Counted from the first letter of the stretch, positions 41,458 through 52,736 are shown. The stretch is DNA of 64,000 nucleotides from Saturnia japonica (GCA_033032175.1 CM065308.1:22994952-23058951); one strand, 5' to 3'. Translations and numbers: made by a program. Notes: generated by a model from the letters alone, not told the origin.

Positions 41458-41735
41458 TGTAGGCCGTAGGTAAATCAGGCGACGAGATATGAAACAGATA
41501 ATAATTGAGTGAGTAAGTGTTATGTTACAGGGTAGTACGAATAATCGCGATTTGATATCGACCGAGCGTGGTAAGTGCATCCGTTAGGTGCTTTGGACGA
41601 CACTGATGGAGGAGCGAGTGTAATGCCGCCCCATGGCTGTTGCATTGCCTTTGCAACACGCACGCGGCGCAGCTTCCCGCGTCTGTCATCGTTGTATTTA
41701 TGTACTATGTGTATGAGGCACGGCGCGGCGCCACA
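41458..41735 (-). mobile_element. Gypsy 5' LTR, 278 bp
   Basis: On the reverse strand it starts TGTGGCGCCGCGCCG and ends GGCCTACA, followed by TGGTGACCCCGACG as primer-binding site and then gag. TACATAAATACA may serve as the TATA region. Confidence 0.78.
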
Positions 41736-41739
41736 AAGT

Positions 41740-42060
41740 CAAGTCAAGTCATCGTCCACCGGCTTCTCACACTAATTGGTCTCTTGGCGAGGGTACAAGT
41801 TTATACAATATTACAACGGTCACAACAAGGGGGTTTCGTCAAGCCAACAATTACAATAAGTCTTTTTCAAGTTATCAAACGGAGGTACGCGTAACTCAAA
41901 CCGGCATATTGACCTTCAAGACAATCAAGATCCATAGCCCAACCAATGCGAATTTAATCAACCGACAAATAATTAACAAGGAAATGTACAATATATAAAA
42001 AAATTCTCAAAACAAGTGAAGGCAACGCGGCGCGTAACGTGGAGTTAAAAAAAAGGTGAC
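41740..42060. other. unassigned, possibly BEL 3' LTR
   Basis: Lies downstream of the BEL pol end on the reverse strand, so an LTR would be expected, but I found no second copy to prove it. Confidence 0.3.
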
Positions 42061-43434
42061 AACTGACAGCTGACCACGCGGTAAGCACCAAGTTGCCTAG
42101 ACGGAGAAAACTAAGGACTACTTGTTTTACCAGACTGTGGTTCCGAACATTTACCCATTCCGGACAGGCCAACCTGCCCGCTAATTGACTGGCAGACGTG
42201 TCAAAGTTGCTACCGCTATCTTCAGGACGGACACATCCACTAAAATCTCCGCAAGCCTGGGCACGCCATTAGTGCCAATTATCAAATTGAGGATGCGCTT
42301 CCGGCGCCAACGCAAAGACAGTACTATATATATATAGCATCCTTAATCAAAGGAGGTCTCCGATGTTGGGCGGATCGGTTCAATCAGTCCACTTGACGCT
42401 CTGCTGGAGAATATGAAAATATTCCAAACTCCAACGTTTTAAATATGCCACCCCAGTGTGGATAAGCTGGTGGATCAAATCGCCCGGTATCCACGAACGA
42501 CAAGTCAGTTACCAATATCAACTTAATTTTACACAAATAAGGAGTTTATATCATTCGAATAATTGTTCGTGCCTCTATAAGTAGTACCATCCGCATGCAA
42601 ATCTTCCATCATAGGTTGCGTCGTGCAAATAGCTTTGGTCAATTTAGCTCGACCCTTCTTCAAGATCTCAAACTTCTTCTCAAAGTAGACCACTTTTGTA
42701 TCACGAACCCAATGCAGGAGAGCCCGCTGTCGCTCTTGCGGAGAGACTGTCAATCATAAACATTTGTGTTGTAGATGTCTATAATTTTGACAAAAGTGCT
42801 TGATCCAAGCGGTGAAATTCACCTATTTATCAAGGGAGCTGTAACGGTTCAACAAAGGGTCTGGGTCGAACGCCCTGTCCAACTTTTCAACCGCAAGTTC
42901 ACCACGCAGGCATTGAACTCAAATTGAAGACCGGTGTTCGAGGACAGTCATGCTATGGACGATTCAAGCAATCCGGTCCCCACCAAAGCGTATGTTTGAT
43001 GAAATAAGGGGATATACAGCCCCGAGAGGCACAATCAGCAGGATTGATATCGCCAGGTACGTGACTGCAAATCAACACAGTTTCAGATTTCTGAATCTGT
43101 GACACTCGATTAGCTACAAAGACCACCAAAGTGTGGACTGAGGTTCTCAACCAACACAGCACAATCTGACTGTAAGTCCAAGCTTAGGTCTCACTAATGG
43201 TTACGGTGCGCCCCAACGTACTGGACACTTTGTTCAACAGATGAGTAAGAATAGCCACCCCTGCCAACTCTAATAATTTTGGAATGGTCCATGTCGTTCG
43301 AAGAGGGTCAAGCTTGCTCTTTGCCATGACTAGGAAAGTTTTCACCTGGCCCATGGCACTGACAGTGCAAATACACAACGGTGGGAAACCCGAGCTCAAA
43401 TGCATCACTAAAGCCATGAAGCGTCGCTGAAGTG
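42061..43434 (-). mobile_element. BEL/Pao pol remnant
   Basis: Reverse strand: VKTFLVMAKSKLDPLRTTWT and IPKLLELAGVAILTHLLNKV, then WLRTSVHTLVVFVANRVSQI, HVPGDINPADCASRG and SLWWGP-like TLWWGPDCLNRP (RNase H and following domain), FTAWIKHFCQNYRHL and SPQERQRALLHWV (pre-integrase), and YLKRWSLEYFHILQQSVKWT with GTNGVPRLAEI (integrase C-terminus). The integrase catalytic core is deleted near 42490-42540. Stops and frameshifts occur throughout. Confidence 0.8.
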
Positions 43435-43587
43435 TATGTGCATTGTCCCTTAGTTATAATGTGTGAGCATGCTCCTTTATAATATTAATCGTCTATGTTT
43501 ACATAAGTATTATAAGTGTGAACAGTGAATACATAGCTTTCATATAATACGGTAGAATTCATTTTATTTAACCCAAACCCCCAACAT
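43435..43587 (+). mobile_element. LTR of 412/mdg1-like type, forward copy
   Basis: TGTATGTGCATTGTCCCTTA, GAGCATGCTCCTTTATAATA, TAAGTGTGAACAGTGAATAC and ACGGTAGAATTC match the reverse-strand LTR at 21681-21834 in order. It ends CCCCCAACA, followed by TTACATGGCGATCTTGCC, which resembles the arginine-tRNA-type primer site of 412/mdg1 elements. Confidence 0.7.
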
Positions 43588-43684
43588 TACATGGCGATCT
43601 TGCCAAAAGGTCTACCAAGGGGCTCGTTCAGTATAAGTATGTTTCAGAATAATTGCTAAAATAATTAAAAAAAAAACAGAAAAT

Positions 43685-43927
43685 GTGTCGTTTAACACTC
43701 GAAAAAGCGAGGTAATTATAAATCAAAATGCAGCAGCAGGAAGTAATAACGCGATGCTAAAGGACATAGGAGGCCAAGTGGAACGACTATTGCCAGATAG
43801 TGATACTAGCTACCATAGCGGATTTAGCGGTTTACTTCATACTAAAACACAACAGACACTATCACCGTCAATGGATGAGAGAAGAGATGGGGCTTTACTA
43901 AAATATATGTTACTTATAGGAACATGA
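43685..43927 (+). other. small leader frame after the LTR
   Basis: An 80-codon frame begins about 100 bases after the LTR and contains TRKSEVIINQNAAAGSNNA, then a polar stretch. I do not recognise a function. EVIINQN resembles KKVIAQQ in the next small frame (44152). It may be a leader ORF of a 412/mdg1-like element. Confidence 0.4.
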
Positions 43928-43983
43928 CAGATAGTTTAATACAATGCTATGAAGTCTTATTAAATATAAGTAAATATTTCATA

Positions 43984-44072
43984 TGTAGGGACACATATAT
44001 ATATATATATATATATAAGTAGATATAAGGTAAAATGTGTCGAGTCGACGACGAGTCAGTCGTATGTAACCT
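43984..44072 (+). mobile_element. LTR B, left copy (partial)
   Basis: TGTAGGGACACATATATATA, then AAGTAGATATAAGG and TGTGTCGAGTCGACGACGAG, TCAGTCGTATGTAAC. The same blocks occur at 45553-45612; after TATGTAAC the two differ. Confidence 0.6.
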
Positions 44073-44151
44073 CCGTGTAAAACTAACTACCTAAGTGTAA
44101 AACTAATTCAATAACTTACAACATCAGTATATTAGTTGCGAATCTTTAACA

Positions 44152-44408
44152 TGGGTTGGGGACAAAGTAAAGAGAAAACCGACAACAAGAAAGTGATAGC
44201 ACAACAAGTTACAAATAATAATTTTGAAGACAAATTGAATAATATGTAATCGATTTTGATCGGCTTGGTCATAATTTTGGCATTGGCCATAGCATATCGT
44301 GCCAAAGGTTGGGTACAGAAGCAGATGGCAAATTCCTTTTCGCAAAACAATAGTGCGCAAAGTGTAACACAGCCGCAGCAAAAAGCTGCAAACGTTGGTT
44401 ACATATGA
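44152..44408 (+). other. small frame with myristoylation-like start and membrane span
   Basis: It begins MGWGQSKEKTDNKKVIAQQ: Gly2 and Ser6 fit an N-myristoylation site, followed by basic residues. After LNNM an in-frame TAA interrupts, then ILIGLVIILALAIAYRAKGW forms a clear membrane span, and the frame ends NVGYI. It lies directly after LTR B. Such a protein could attach to and cross the membrane, but its role is unknown to me. With the stop it is probably inactive. Confidence 0.5.
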
Positions 44409-44506
44409 TGAAATGAAACGTCATGTACACGTGTGTATACCAATAATCGTGTAGCAATGCTTGTGTGTGTTTTTATTTTATAACTAGTTATAAGATTCTA
44501 TTGTCT

Positions 44507-45472
44507 GGGCAGTGTTACAGTCTCTCCAGCGGTGCCGTATTGACTATTGATATATCGAAGTGTTGAAGTGCTTGTAAAACAACGCCACCATGTCGGTCCG
44601 AGTACAGGAGCAGTGCACGAAGGCAATTCCTTTGAGAAGAGGCGTTAGACAGGGAGACGTAATATCTCCGAAACTGTTTACCGCCGCTCTAGAGGACGCC
44701 TTCAAGCTCCTGGAATGGCAAGGACTAGGCATCAATGTCAATGGCGAGTACATCACTCACCTTCGATTTGCTGACGACATCGTAGTCATGGCAGAATCGC
44801 TGGAAGATCTTGGCACAATGCTCGATGGCCTCGACAAAGTTTCTCAAAAGGTGGGCCTTAAAATGAACATGGACAAGACGAAAATCATGTGGAATGTCCA
44901 TGTGGTGCCCACCCCAGTATCAGTTGGGAACTCTTGTCTAGAAGTTGTTGAAGAATATGTCTACCTGGGACAAACAGTCCAGTTAGGTAGGTCCAACTTT
45001 GAAAAAGAGGTCAGTCGACGAATCCAACTCGGCTGGGCAGCGTTCGGGAAACTGCGCGACGTCTTCTCATCCAAAATACCTTAGTGCCTCAAGACGAAAG
45101 TCTTTGACCAGTGTGTGTTGCCAGTGATGACATACGGCACAGAGACGTGGTCGCTCACTGTGAGCCTCATAAGAAAGCTCAAGGTCGCTCAGCGAGCTAT
45201 GGAGAGGGCTATGCTTGGTGTTTCTCTACGAGATCGAATCAGAAATGAGGAGATCCGTAGACAAACTACGGTAACCGACATAGCCAAATAATTAGCAATT
45301 TGAAGTGGCAGTGGGTGGGGCACATAGTTCGGAGAACTGACGGCCATTGGGGCAGAAAGGTTCTCGAGTGGAGACCACGCACCGGAAAGCGCAGCGTAGG
45401 ACGGTCCCCCACTAGATGAAAAGACGACATAATAAAGGTGGACGTCCTGCGGCTGAAATGATGATGATGATG
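44507..45472 (+). mobile_element. RTE-clade LINE, 5'-truncated, with 7-bp duplication
   Basis: PLRRGVRQGDVISPKLFTAA, then HLRFADDIVVMAESLEDLGT (catalytic pair), KVGLKMNMDKTKIM, EEYVYLGQTVQL and, after stops, VMTYGTETWSLTVSL and AMERAMLGVSLRDRIRNEEI. The 3' tail is an ATG repeat (to 45472), usual for RTE. ATTGTCT flanks it (44500-44506, 45473-45479). The first 164 codons after 44590 are open; the rest has stops. Confidence 0.88.
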
Positions 45473-45542
45473 ATTGTCTCTGTTGTTATTTTCTGGGTCA
45501 TAAATTTAATAAGTAAAAATTTTTGTGAGGAAGGAGGATGGT

Positions 45543-45696
45543 GTAGGTATACATATATATAAGTAGATATAAACAATGTGTCGAGTCGACGATGAGTCAG
45601 TCGTATGTAACGCCTGAGTGGCAATAAAAGTTCTTTTCGTAAAAGTACATATTCATTTATCAAGAATCACGCTATACAACACTAGTACATTACCAA
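45543..45696 (+). mobile_element. LTR B, right copy, preceded by polypurine tract
   Basis: GAGGAAGGAGGATGG (about 45528-45542) is a good polypurine tract; TGTAGGTATACATATATATA begins the LTR; AATAAAAG near 45624 is a polyadenylation signal; it appears to end ACACTAGTACA. The gag-like frames start soon after, so it could also act as 5' LTR of the next element. Confidence 0.65.
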
Positions 45697-45769
45697 GGAC
45701 ATGATTATATATATATAGAGGAACCAAGAGACTTCTAAAGATTAAAAAAGAACAATTGAAAACAAGGGT

Positions 45770-48310
45770 ATGATTATAGCAAATAAGTTAGAGGAAAGTA
45801 AATGTATTTTTAATAAATGTAATGATATAGTTTTATTATTAGAAAAAAGCAAGAATGTAAAATTGTCATCAGCTATTAATATTTTTGAGATAATAAAAAA
45901 AATATACGACGAAATTAATAATCTATGTATTTTGCCTACGACAGGGTTTGTCAAAATGGAGTTTGATCTTAAAATTACTTCCAGCAATGGACAACACTGA
46001 AGACACAATTAAGAGCCTAATTGACTCCATAGAAATTTACGGGGATATGCTAGGTGAAAAAGGTAAGACACTTTTAATTACATTTGTTACTAAAACACTA
46101 TTGTCAGAAAACGCAAAGCTACGCATTTCAGGAACTTATAAAACTGTTCAGGAACTAATAAAAAATTTGAAAAGCCAGCTTTTAGCTAAGAAATCTTTTA
46201 TGGTCATACAGACACAATTACAAAATAAACAACAAGGTACAAACTCTATTGAAAAAATATGAAACGGAAATTGAATTTTTTTTTACTAAGTTGATTATTT
46301 CCCAATCAGATGGTGATTCGAGTAAGTTCAACATTTTAAAGTCCTTGAATAAATCAATTGCTATTAAACGGTTTTCAGGTGGTCTACACAGCGCTAAGCT
46401 TATCACGATTATCTCAGCTCGTAATTACACCAGCTTTTAAGATGCAATCCAAGCTGTGAAAGACGAAGTTACGGTGTCATGTCAACCAAAAACAGGTACC
46501 TAACATCATGCATTGATCTAAAAATGGATGAGGTGCATTGTTTATAGGACGATTTCATGGTTATCATTATCAGATAAGAAAGTTTTATAAAAATAACAAT
46601 TATGATCTTAATCGACGAGGTCGTTATAAATTTACTCGTGGACAAATAGGCGTGGTAAAAGTACCAATAAAGGAAACGTACCTATTTACAGAAGTAATAG
46701 AAATACAAGATATTTTCGGAATCGCGGTAGAGGTCGATATATGTTTACAGCAAAACAAAGTGATGAAAATCAACCTACCATGAACTTCCAGGAAAGATTT
46801 AGTAAATCAGATTCAGTTTTTTCGATCTTAAGCATTGTGTTTGGTCACGTCACGGAAGCGCAAAGTAATATTAAATACTATTGGTTAATTGATACGGATG
46901 CTACACTATCAATTATTAAAAAAACAATCATTGCCAGTAAATATTAATATACATAAGAATAATACTTTAATAAATGTAATAGGTGGACAGTGTCGTTCTC
47001 AAGGTGTAGTTAGTTTAAATTTAAGTCATAGCAAATAATATTTAGCACATAATTTTATATGTAATAAGTAAAAAATTATAGATTTCCTATTAAGATTTTA
47101 ATGTTAGTGAAAAGGACAAATTTACCATCTTTTGTTTCCGACTTTCAGTCTTTAAGTGATTATAACTTGTGTTAATTTAGCGATACGAGCATTACTGTCG
47201 GCAGAGTTGAAACATTACCTGAATTAAATTTAAATTAATTAAATACAGAAGGGAGACAATCTATACAAGCAATTTATGCAAAATATTGTGATATTTTTTG
47301 CATAGCAGGAGAAAAATTGTCTACTACAAATATGTATGAACAAATAATATAAAACCAAACAGTAATTCAATTTACGTTAAACCGTATAGATCACCACAAG
47401 CGTTAAAACCCGAAATAGTTAAACAGATTAATCAAATGCTAGAAAATGATGTCATAGAGGAATGTAATAGTGAATAATCAAGTCCAATTTTATTAGTATT
47501 AAAGAAAAGTAATGAAACTGTTAAAAATGGCGATTGGTAGTTTGATTAAACAAATCTACCACTACCTAATATCAACGAGATTAAAGATTCTTTAGGTGCT
47601 GTTTACTTTACTCACCTCTAGATGTGTAACAATGATATTTTAAATTGACTTTGGAACCTAGCAGTCCCAAATTAACAGCTTTTATAACCAGTATAGGCCG
47701 ATAACAAATGAAGCGCCTACCAATGGGACTAAAAATGAAACCTAATGCTTTTAGTCATATGATGTCTGTAGCCATGTCTGGATTGACCTACGATAAGTGT
47801 CTAGTATATCAAGACGATTTGATTGTGTACGGAAGAAATCTAATTACGTATAATAAAAATTTAATCAGTGTGATGGAAAGGTTACGAAAACTAAATTTAA
47901 AGCTAAATCCTCAAAAATGCGATTTTTTGAAGAAAAAAATTCCCTATTTAGGTCATGTAGTCTCAGAAAAAAGAGTTATACCTGATCCTGAAAAAATAAA
48001 TATTTTACAAAATTATCCTGTACCAAAAAATTCAGACGCAGTTAAACGCTTTGTAGCGTTCTGCAATTATTATAGGATTTTCGGATATCGCTATGCCTTT
48101 AAATAAATGAATTAGGAAAAACGAGTCGTTTATTTGGACTGATAAGTGTAATAATTCCTTAAAAATTCAAAAAAAAAAATTTTGATAACTTCACCTATTC
48201 TTCAATACCCAGATTTTTCCGATAGCAACAAATTCATAGTTCAGACAGATGATTCAGGCACTGCTATTGGTGCTGTATTATGCAATAAAGATTTATGACC
48301 AGTAGTGCTA
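45770..48310 (+). mobile_element. 412/mdg1-like Ty3/Gypsy gag-pol remnant
   Basis: Gag (45770-46500): LKLLPAMDNTEDTIKSLIDS, LRISGTYKTVQELIKNLKS, FTKLIISQSDGDSSKFNI and IAIKRFSGGLHSAKLITIIS. An Arg-rich region follows (46540-46740). Protease near 46890 reads WLIDTDATLSII, so the D-T-G site has become D-T-D. Reverse transcriptase (47390-48110) keeps MKRLPMGLKMKPNAFSHMM and CLVYQDDLIVYG, with Gln before the Asp pair, then LNLKLNPQKCDFLKK and RFVAFCNYYR. RNase H starts near 48235 (QTDDSGTAIGAVLCNK). No integrase found. Numerous stops. Confidence 0.85.
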
Positions 48311-49055
48311 TTCTGTAAAATACCAACTCGATGTCGAGCTTCATTCACGTGACATATTTCATTACGACAGTAAATTCACTTTACCTTGGATCAGCATTCT
48401 GTAAACACATGGGACATACTTGCGAAGTGAAGTGAGATTCTTATCGACAAACGTCTAAATAGAGAGGTATTGACTATGAATAACTAAGCCGAAATTATTT
48501 CAACAATCCCTTTTCTACTAAAATACGAATATTGCTTTAATATATTATTTATTTTATTTCTCCAATGACAGAATAACAACGTTTTTTGATGATTACTACA
48601 TGTTATATTAATATAATAGTAAAATATCATTTGTCTTGGCTGTTTAATGAGATACCTTTACCACAAGTTAAAAAACTTCGACGTTTGTTTACTTTACAAC
48701 ATACAAGCGTCGAGTTACCGAGTGAGTTGAGTGACGGCTTATAGTGAACTTTTTGGTTGTAATGTGAATAGAAACCATTTTCACATAAAATAAGTATGAA
48801 GTAAATAATACCTTTTTTAAATTGTTACCCCCTTTACATTTGCTTAGAAGTTTACGTTATAAAATTCTACGAAATAGCTATAAAATACTATAATTACGTT
48901 CTTAATAAATTATATATGCCTATTAAATAATTTTCATTAACGTATATTAATACCTTGACGGCGATGCTCACTTAAATCTAAATAATACGCTTCTATAAGA
49001 AAAATTAATAATACCAAGTATAGAGACATAATAGTACCTAATTATTATTTATATT
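48311..49055. other. AT-rich interval, no gene seen
   Basis: Nothing recognised; it separates the Gypsy remnant from the outer BEL element. Confidence 0.4.
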
Positions 49056-49060
49056 ACTTA

Positions 49061-49242
49061 TGTTGATTGTGTAATATTTGATTTCTTTAAAAGATGCTAG
49101 CTGCTGCTATACAATGAAACACGACCGTTCCGTGATTATATTTTTATTGCGACTAACTTGACAGCTTAACAATTGTACCTAACTTCACATCTTATCTATC
49201 GTAACTAACTTCATTGTTTGACAACCGTAACTAACTTCAACA
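49061..49242 (-). mobile_element. outer BEL 3' LTR
   Basis: The reverse strand starts TGTTGAAGTTAG, carries AATAAA near its middle and ends with ACAATCAACA, with one base more than the 5' LTR near this end. The polypurine tract lies next to it at 49243-49254. Confidence 0.92.
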
Positions 49243-49580
49243 TCCCACCCACCAAAGGACACTGTCCTTTACTAATGATACAAACTAAAACTAATTGTGG
49301 GCTTGTACAAAATATTAAACATAATATGTATGTTACTAGTTACTTAATAGCATACAAGACAAAAATTAAAAGCTTAATTAATATGACAAAATAGGAATTA
49401 AAAAATGAAGTTTTGATTATTCTAATGTATAAAAGTAGCTAATTATTATCTAAGCATACAAAAGATTCAGCTTATGAAATCTTATAAAACAATATCAATT
49501 TTTATCAATAGGCATAGCACAAATTTTAGATATTGATCTCTTTACAATTCCATTGCGACACTTAACACTATAAACTCTCG

Positions 49581-50719
49581 TTAGACTGTCTTCCTTTCTG
49601 TTTGTCTGTTTTTCTGTTGCTTGTCTATTATCCGACCTAGAGCCCATTTCCCTGGTGGTAATTGGTCTTCTCTTAAAAGAACTATGTCCCCAATCTCAAA
49701 TTCTGTCTGTGTCTTAGTCCATTTTTGTCTTGATTGAAGGCGTGTCAAGTATTCGTTTTGCCAACGGTGCCAGAAGTTTGCCACTAATCGTTGACTAAGT
49801 TGCCATCTTGATAAATGATTGACATTGATGTCACATAAATCTGGGTGGGGTATGTTGACGGGTGCTTCTCCAATCAAAAAATGTCCAGGTGTCAAAATCT
49901 CCAATTTAGTGTCAGATGTATCGACTGGTACCAAGGGACGTGAATTAAGACAGGCCTCGATTTGGCATAATTTTGTTGACAGCTCTTCGAAAGTCAAGTG
50001 AGTGTTTAGAATACTTTTCAGGTGAAATTTAATTGACTTCACATCAGCTTCCCATAAGCCACCGAAGTTTGGGCTATACGTGGGTATGAAGTGCCATTGT
50101 GTACCATCTGCTTCGAGATGTCTAGTAAATGTCCAGGTAAATTTAGGTTCGCTTCTTTCCATGCTAAATGCAATTCTTTATTAGCGCCTACAAAATTTCT
50201 ACCATGATCACTCCAGATCTGAGTGCATCTTCCTGGACGAGAAACAAACCGACGGAATGCTCCAATGAATGCTTCAGTTGTGAGATCACCAACCAATTCT
50301 AGATGTAAGGCTTTCGTAGCCATACATATGAATATAGCGATGTAGGCTTTATGCGATTTAGCTCCTCTGCCCTTTGACATCAAGATATAAAAAGGACCGG
50401 CAAAGTCCACTCCACTATGAATAAATGGGCGTGCAGGTGTAACGCGAATCTTAGGTAAGTCTCCCATCAGTTGAGTTTGTGATGTAGCCTTATGTCGAGC
50501 ACATATTAAGCATTTGTGTATATACACTTTTATGAGATTTTTTACCCTTATTATCCTATATTTCGACTTAATGTAAGCAATCATTAGTTGAATACCTCCG
50601 TGTAACGTCTTTTTATGTGCTTCAGCGACAATAAGATAAGAAAGTTGACTTTTGGTTCCTAAAATTATTGGATATTTTTGATCATTACTTAAGTTTGCAT
50701 TTCTTAATCTCCCGCCCAC
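49581..50719 (-). pseudogene. outer BEL integrase
   Basis: MGGRLRNANLSNDQKYPIIL, HKKTLHGGIQLMIAYIKSKY and KCLICARHKA form the zinc-binding start; PFIHSGVDFAGPFYILMSKG has the first catalytic Asp, QIWSDHGRNFVGA the second, and NFGGLWEADVKSIKFHL the Glu. The C-terminus (LSRWQLSQRLVANFWHRWQN, IGDIVLLREDQLPPGKWALG) is complete. A frameshift near 50050-50160 splits it in two frames. The enzyme would join element DNA to the chromosome. Confidence 0.9.
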
Positions 50720-50751
50720 CCTGAGAATAATATTTTCGTCAAGGTAAGGAT

Positions 50752-51976
50752 TTAGAGTTTTTTAGTTTGCTTTCTCTGGCCACATTTCTTTTCTTTCACG
50801 AATTCTTCTTTTTGTGCTATAGTTACACATTTTATTAAAGCTTCTTCTAATTCCATGGTTGTAATTGTTTTCTCAATGTTTTCAGGTTTTTTTCTCATCT
50901 TCAAAAATTTCAAGATGTATACTATTGTTCTTAAAAGTTCTTGTAATGTATTGAATTCTTCAAATTTTATTTTGTTTTCTTTTTCCATTTTAGTGTTGAC
51001 TATTATTTTTTTAATTTTAATATCTGTAGATGTAATTTTTGGGTGTTTAAAGATTATTTCCTGATTCTTAAGCCACTCTGGTCCTTACCACCGTAGCTTA
51101 TTATTAATTAAGTTATTTAAATTAGTGCCTCTTGAACCCAAATCCGCAGGATTATCTTTTGATCTGACATGGAACCTTTGTGCATTAGATATGTTGTCTA
51201 ATATTTCAATCACACGATTGCTGACAAATGTTTTCCATTTGTTTGTATCTCCTGTAAGCCATGCTAAAACAACTGTTTAATTAGTCCATGCATAGATTTG
51301 ATTTTCTGATAATCTCATAGCTTCTCTTACTTGTGTTAGCAATTTGGATAGAAGTAAAACTCCACAGAGTTCTAGGCGAGGTAGAGAAATAGTTTTAACT
51401 GGTGCTACTTTGGTTTTCGATGCTATGATACCTGTTTTAATTTCTCCCCTTTCAGTTTGTTCTCTATAATATACTGTTGCACAATATCCTTTATTTGAAG
51501 CATCACAAAATCCATGTTGTAATCCATCCATCCGTTTTGTTGCTTTCTTTGTTAGTGTATATACATCTTTTTATGTGTACTTTATATAAATTTGTAAAAT
51601 CCTCTCGGATTTCTATCCATTCTTTTTCAAGTGATGTACTAATACTCTCATCCCAACCCAATTTTTCCTTCCATATATTTTGTATTAAGATTTTTGCGGG
51701 AATTATAACAGGCGATATCCATCCTAGTGGATCAAATAAACGCTGTAAGTCCGCTAAGATAGCTCTTTTGTATTGAACTGTCGATTAGGTGGTAACGTTA
51801 TCTGATAATGAAATGTATCATTAATGATATTCCATAATAATCCTAAAGCCTTAATAATACTTTCATCTGTAATTCCTTTCTCGACACTTCTACTTCTTAA
51901 TGATTGTGATAATTGATCTAAAAAGTCTTTGTTATTTGATGACCATTTTTTAAGTATAAATCCTCCAGATTGTAAT
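50752..51976 (-). pseudogene. outer BEL reverse transcriptase end, RNase H and linker
   Basis: From high to low coordinates: LQSGGFILKKWSSNNKDFLD, QRLFDPLGWISPVIIPAKIL, then [20 protein letters not shown] with [57 protein letters not shown] and a linker ending GQRKQTKKL. These are the standard BEL blocks after the polymerase site. Several stops (near 51280, 51530, 51780 and 50760) divide the frame. Confidence 0.85.
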
Positions 51977-52090
51977 ATCCGGCTCGAAGGACCAATTTGT
52001 TGATGTGTAATATTTGATTTTTTTAAAAGATGCTAGCTGCTGCTATACAATGAAACACGACCGTTCCGTGATTATATATTTATTGCGACT
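51977..52090 (-). other. LTR-plus-primer-site fragment embedded in pol
   Basis: 51998-52090 repeats the inner half of the element's own LTR, 51995-51997 the 3-base spacer, and 51977-51994 exactly the 18-nt primer-binding site (TGGTCCTTCGAGCCGGAT on the reverse strand). On both sides normal pol continues (SGHSTVE before, LQSGGFILKKW after). About ten codons of pol appear to be replaced. Confidence 0.9.
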
Positions 52091-52736
52091 TCTACTGTAC
52101 TGTGCCCACTTATGCAATCATCTACATAGAAGTCTTCAGATAATATTTTTGCACCTATAGGATACTTATTTCCTTCATCTTTTGATAGTTGTTTAAGAGT
52201 TTTAATTGCTAAATAAGGTGCCGATGCTGTACCAAATGTAAGTCGTAACATACGGTAATCTTCAACTTCATGTTTCGAATCTTTTCTCCATAATACCCGT
52301 TGGTAATCTGTATCTTCCTTTGTAACAAGTATCATGCGGTACATTTTTTCAATGTCTGCCATAAAACAGATTTTCTTTATACGACATCTCATTATTAAGT
52401 TTCTTAAATCTTCTTGTATCTGAGGTCCGACTAACAACAATTCATTGAGTGAGATGTTTAATTTCTTGCATGATGCGTAAAAACAATTCGGACTTTTGTT
52501 GTTTCACTCTCTCGAACTACAGCGTGATGTGGTAAATATATCGCATGTTTGTTGACTTCTTTTGGTGCCTTTTCCATATGATTAAGCTGTCTATATTCTT
52601 CCATGACTCTAGCATATTCTTCTTTCAATTTTGGTTTGTTTTGTAACTCCTTCTCTAATTGTTCTAACCGTTTTAATGCTATATCTCTTGTTAATCTTAT
52701 TTCGTGTGGCGATCTTTTAAATGGTAATTTTACTAT
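52091..52736 (-). pseudogene. outer BEL reverse transcriptase, polymerase core
   Basis: IVKLPFKRSPHEIRLTRDIA continues from the other side of the inner element. Then HAIYLPHHAVVRESETTKVR, ICFMADIEKMYRMILVTKED, YRMLRLTFGTASAPYLAIKT and LSEDFYVDDCISGHSTVE, where YVDD is the catalytic site. A frameshift near 52450 separates the two open pieces. The Met at 52784 lies in the inner LTR and is not a start. Confidence 0.9.

Larger units (their letters stand above)
39150..41735 (-). mobile_element. Ty3/Gypsy element, 3' part deleted, 4-bp duplication kept
   Basis: Reverse strand order: 5' LTR (41458-41735), gag (about 41440-40960), RNase H and part of reverse transcriptase (about 40510-39790), integrase zinc domain and start of core (about 39780-39195), then the last 45 bases of the 3' LTR (39194-39150). 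AAGT flanks both ends (39146-39149, 41736-41739). The rest of integrase and most of the 3' LTR are gone. A LINE 3' end splits gag from pol. Many stops are present. Confidence 0.85.
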
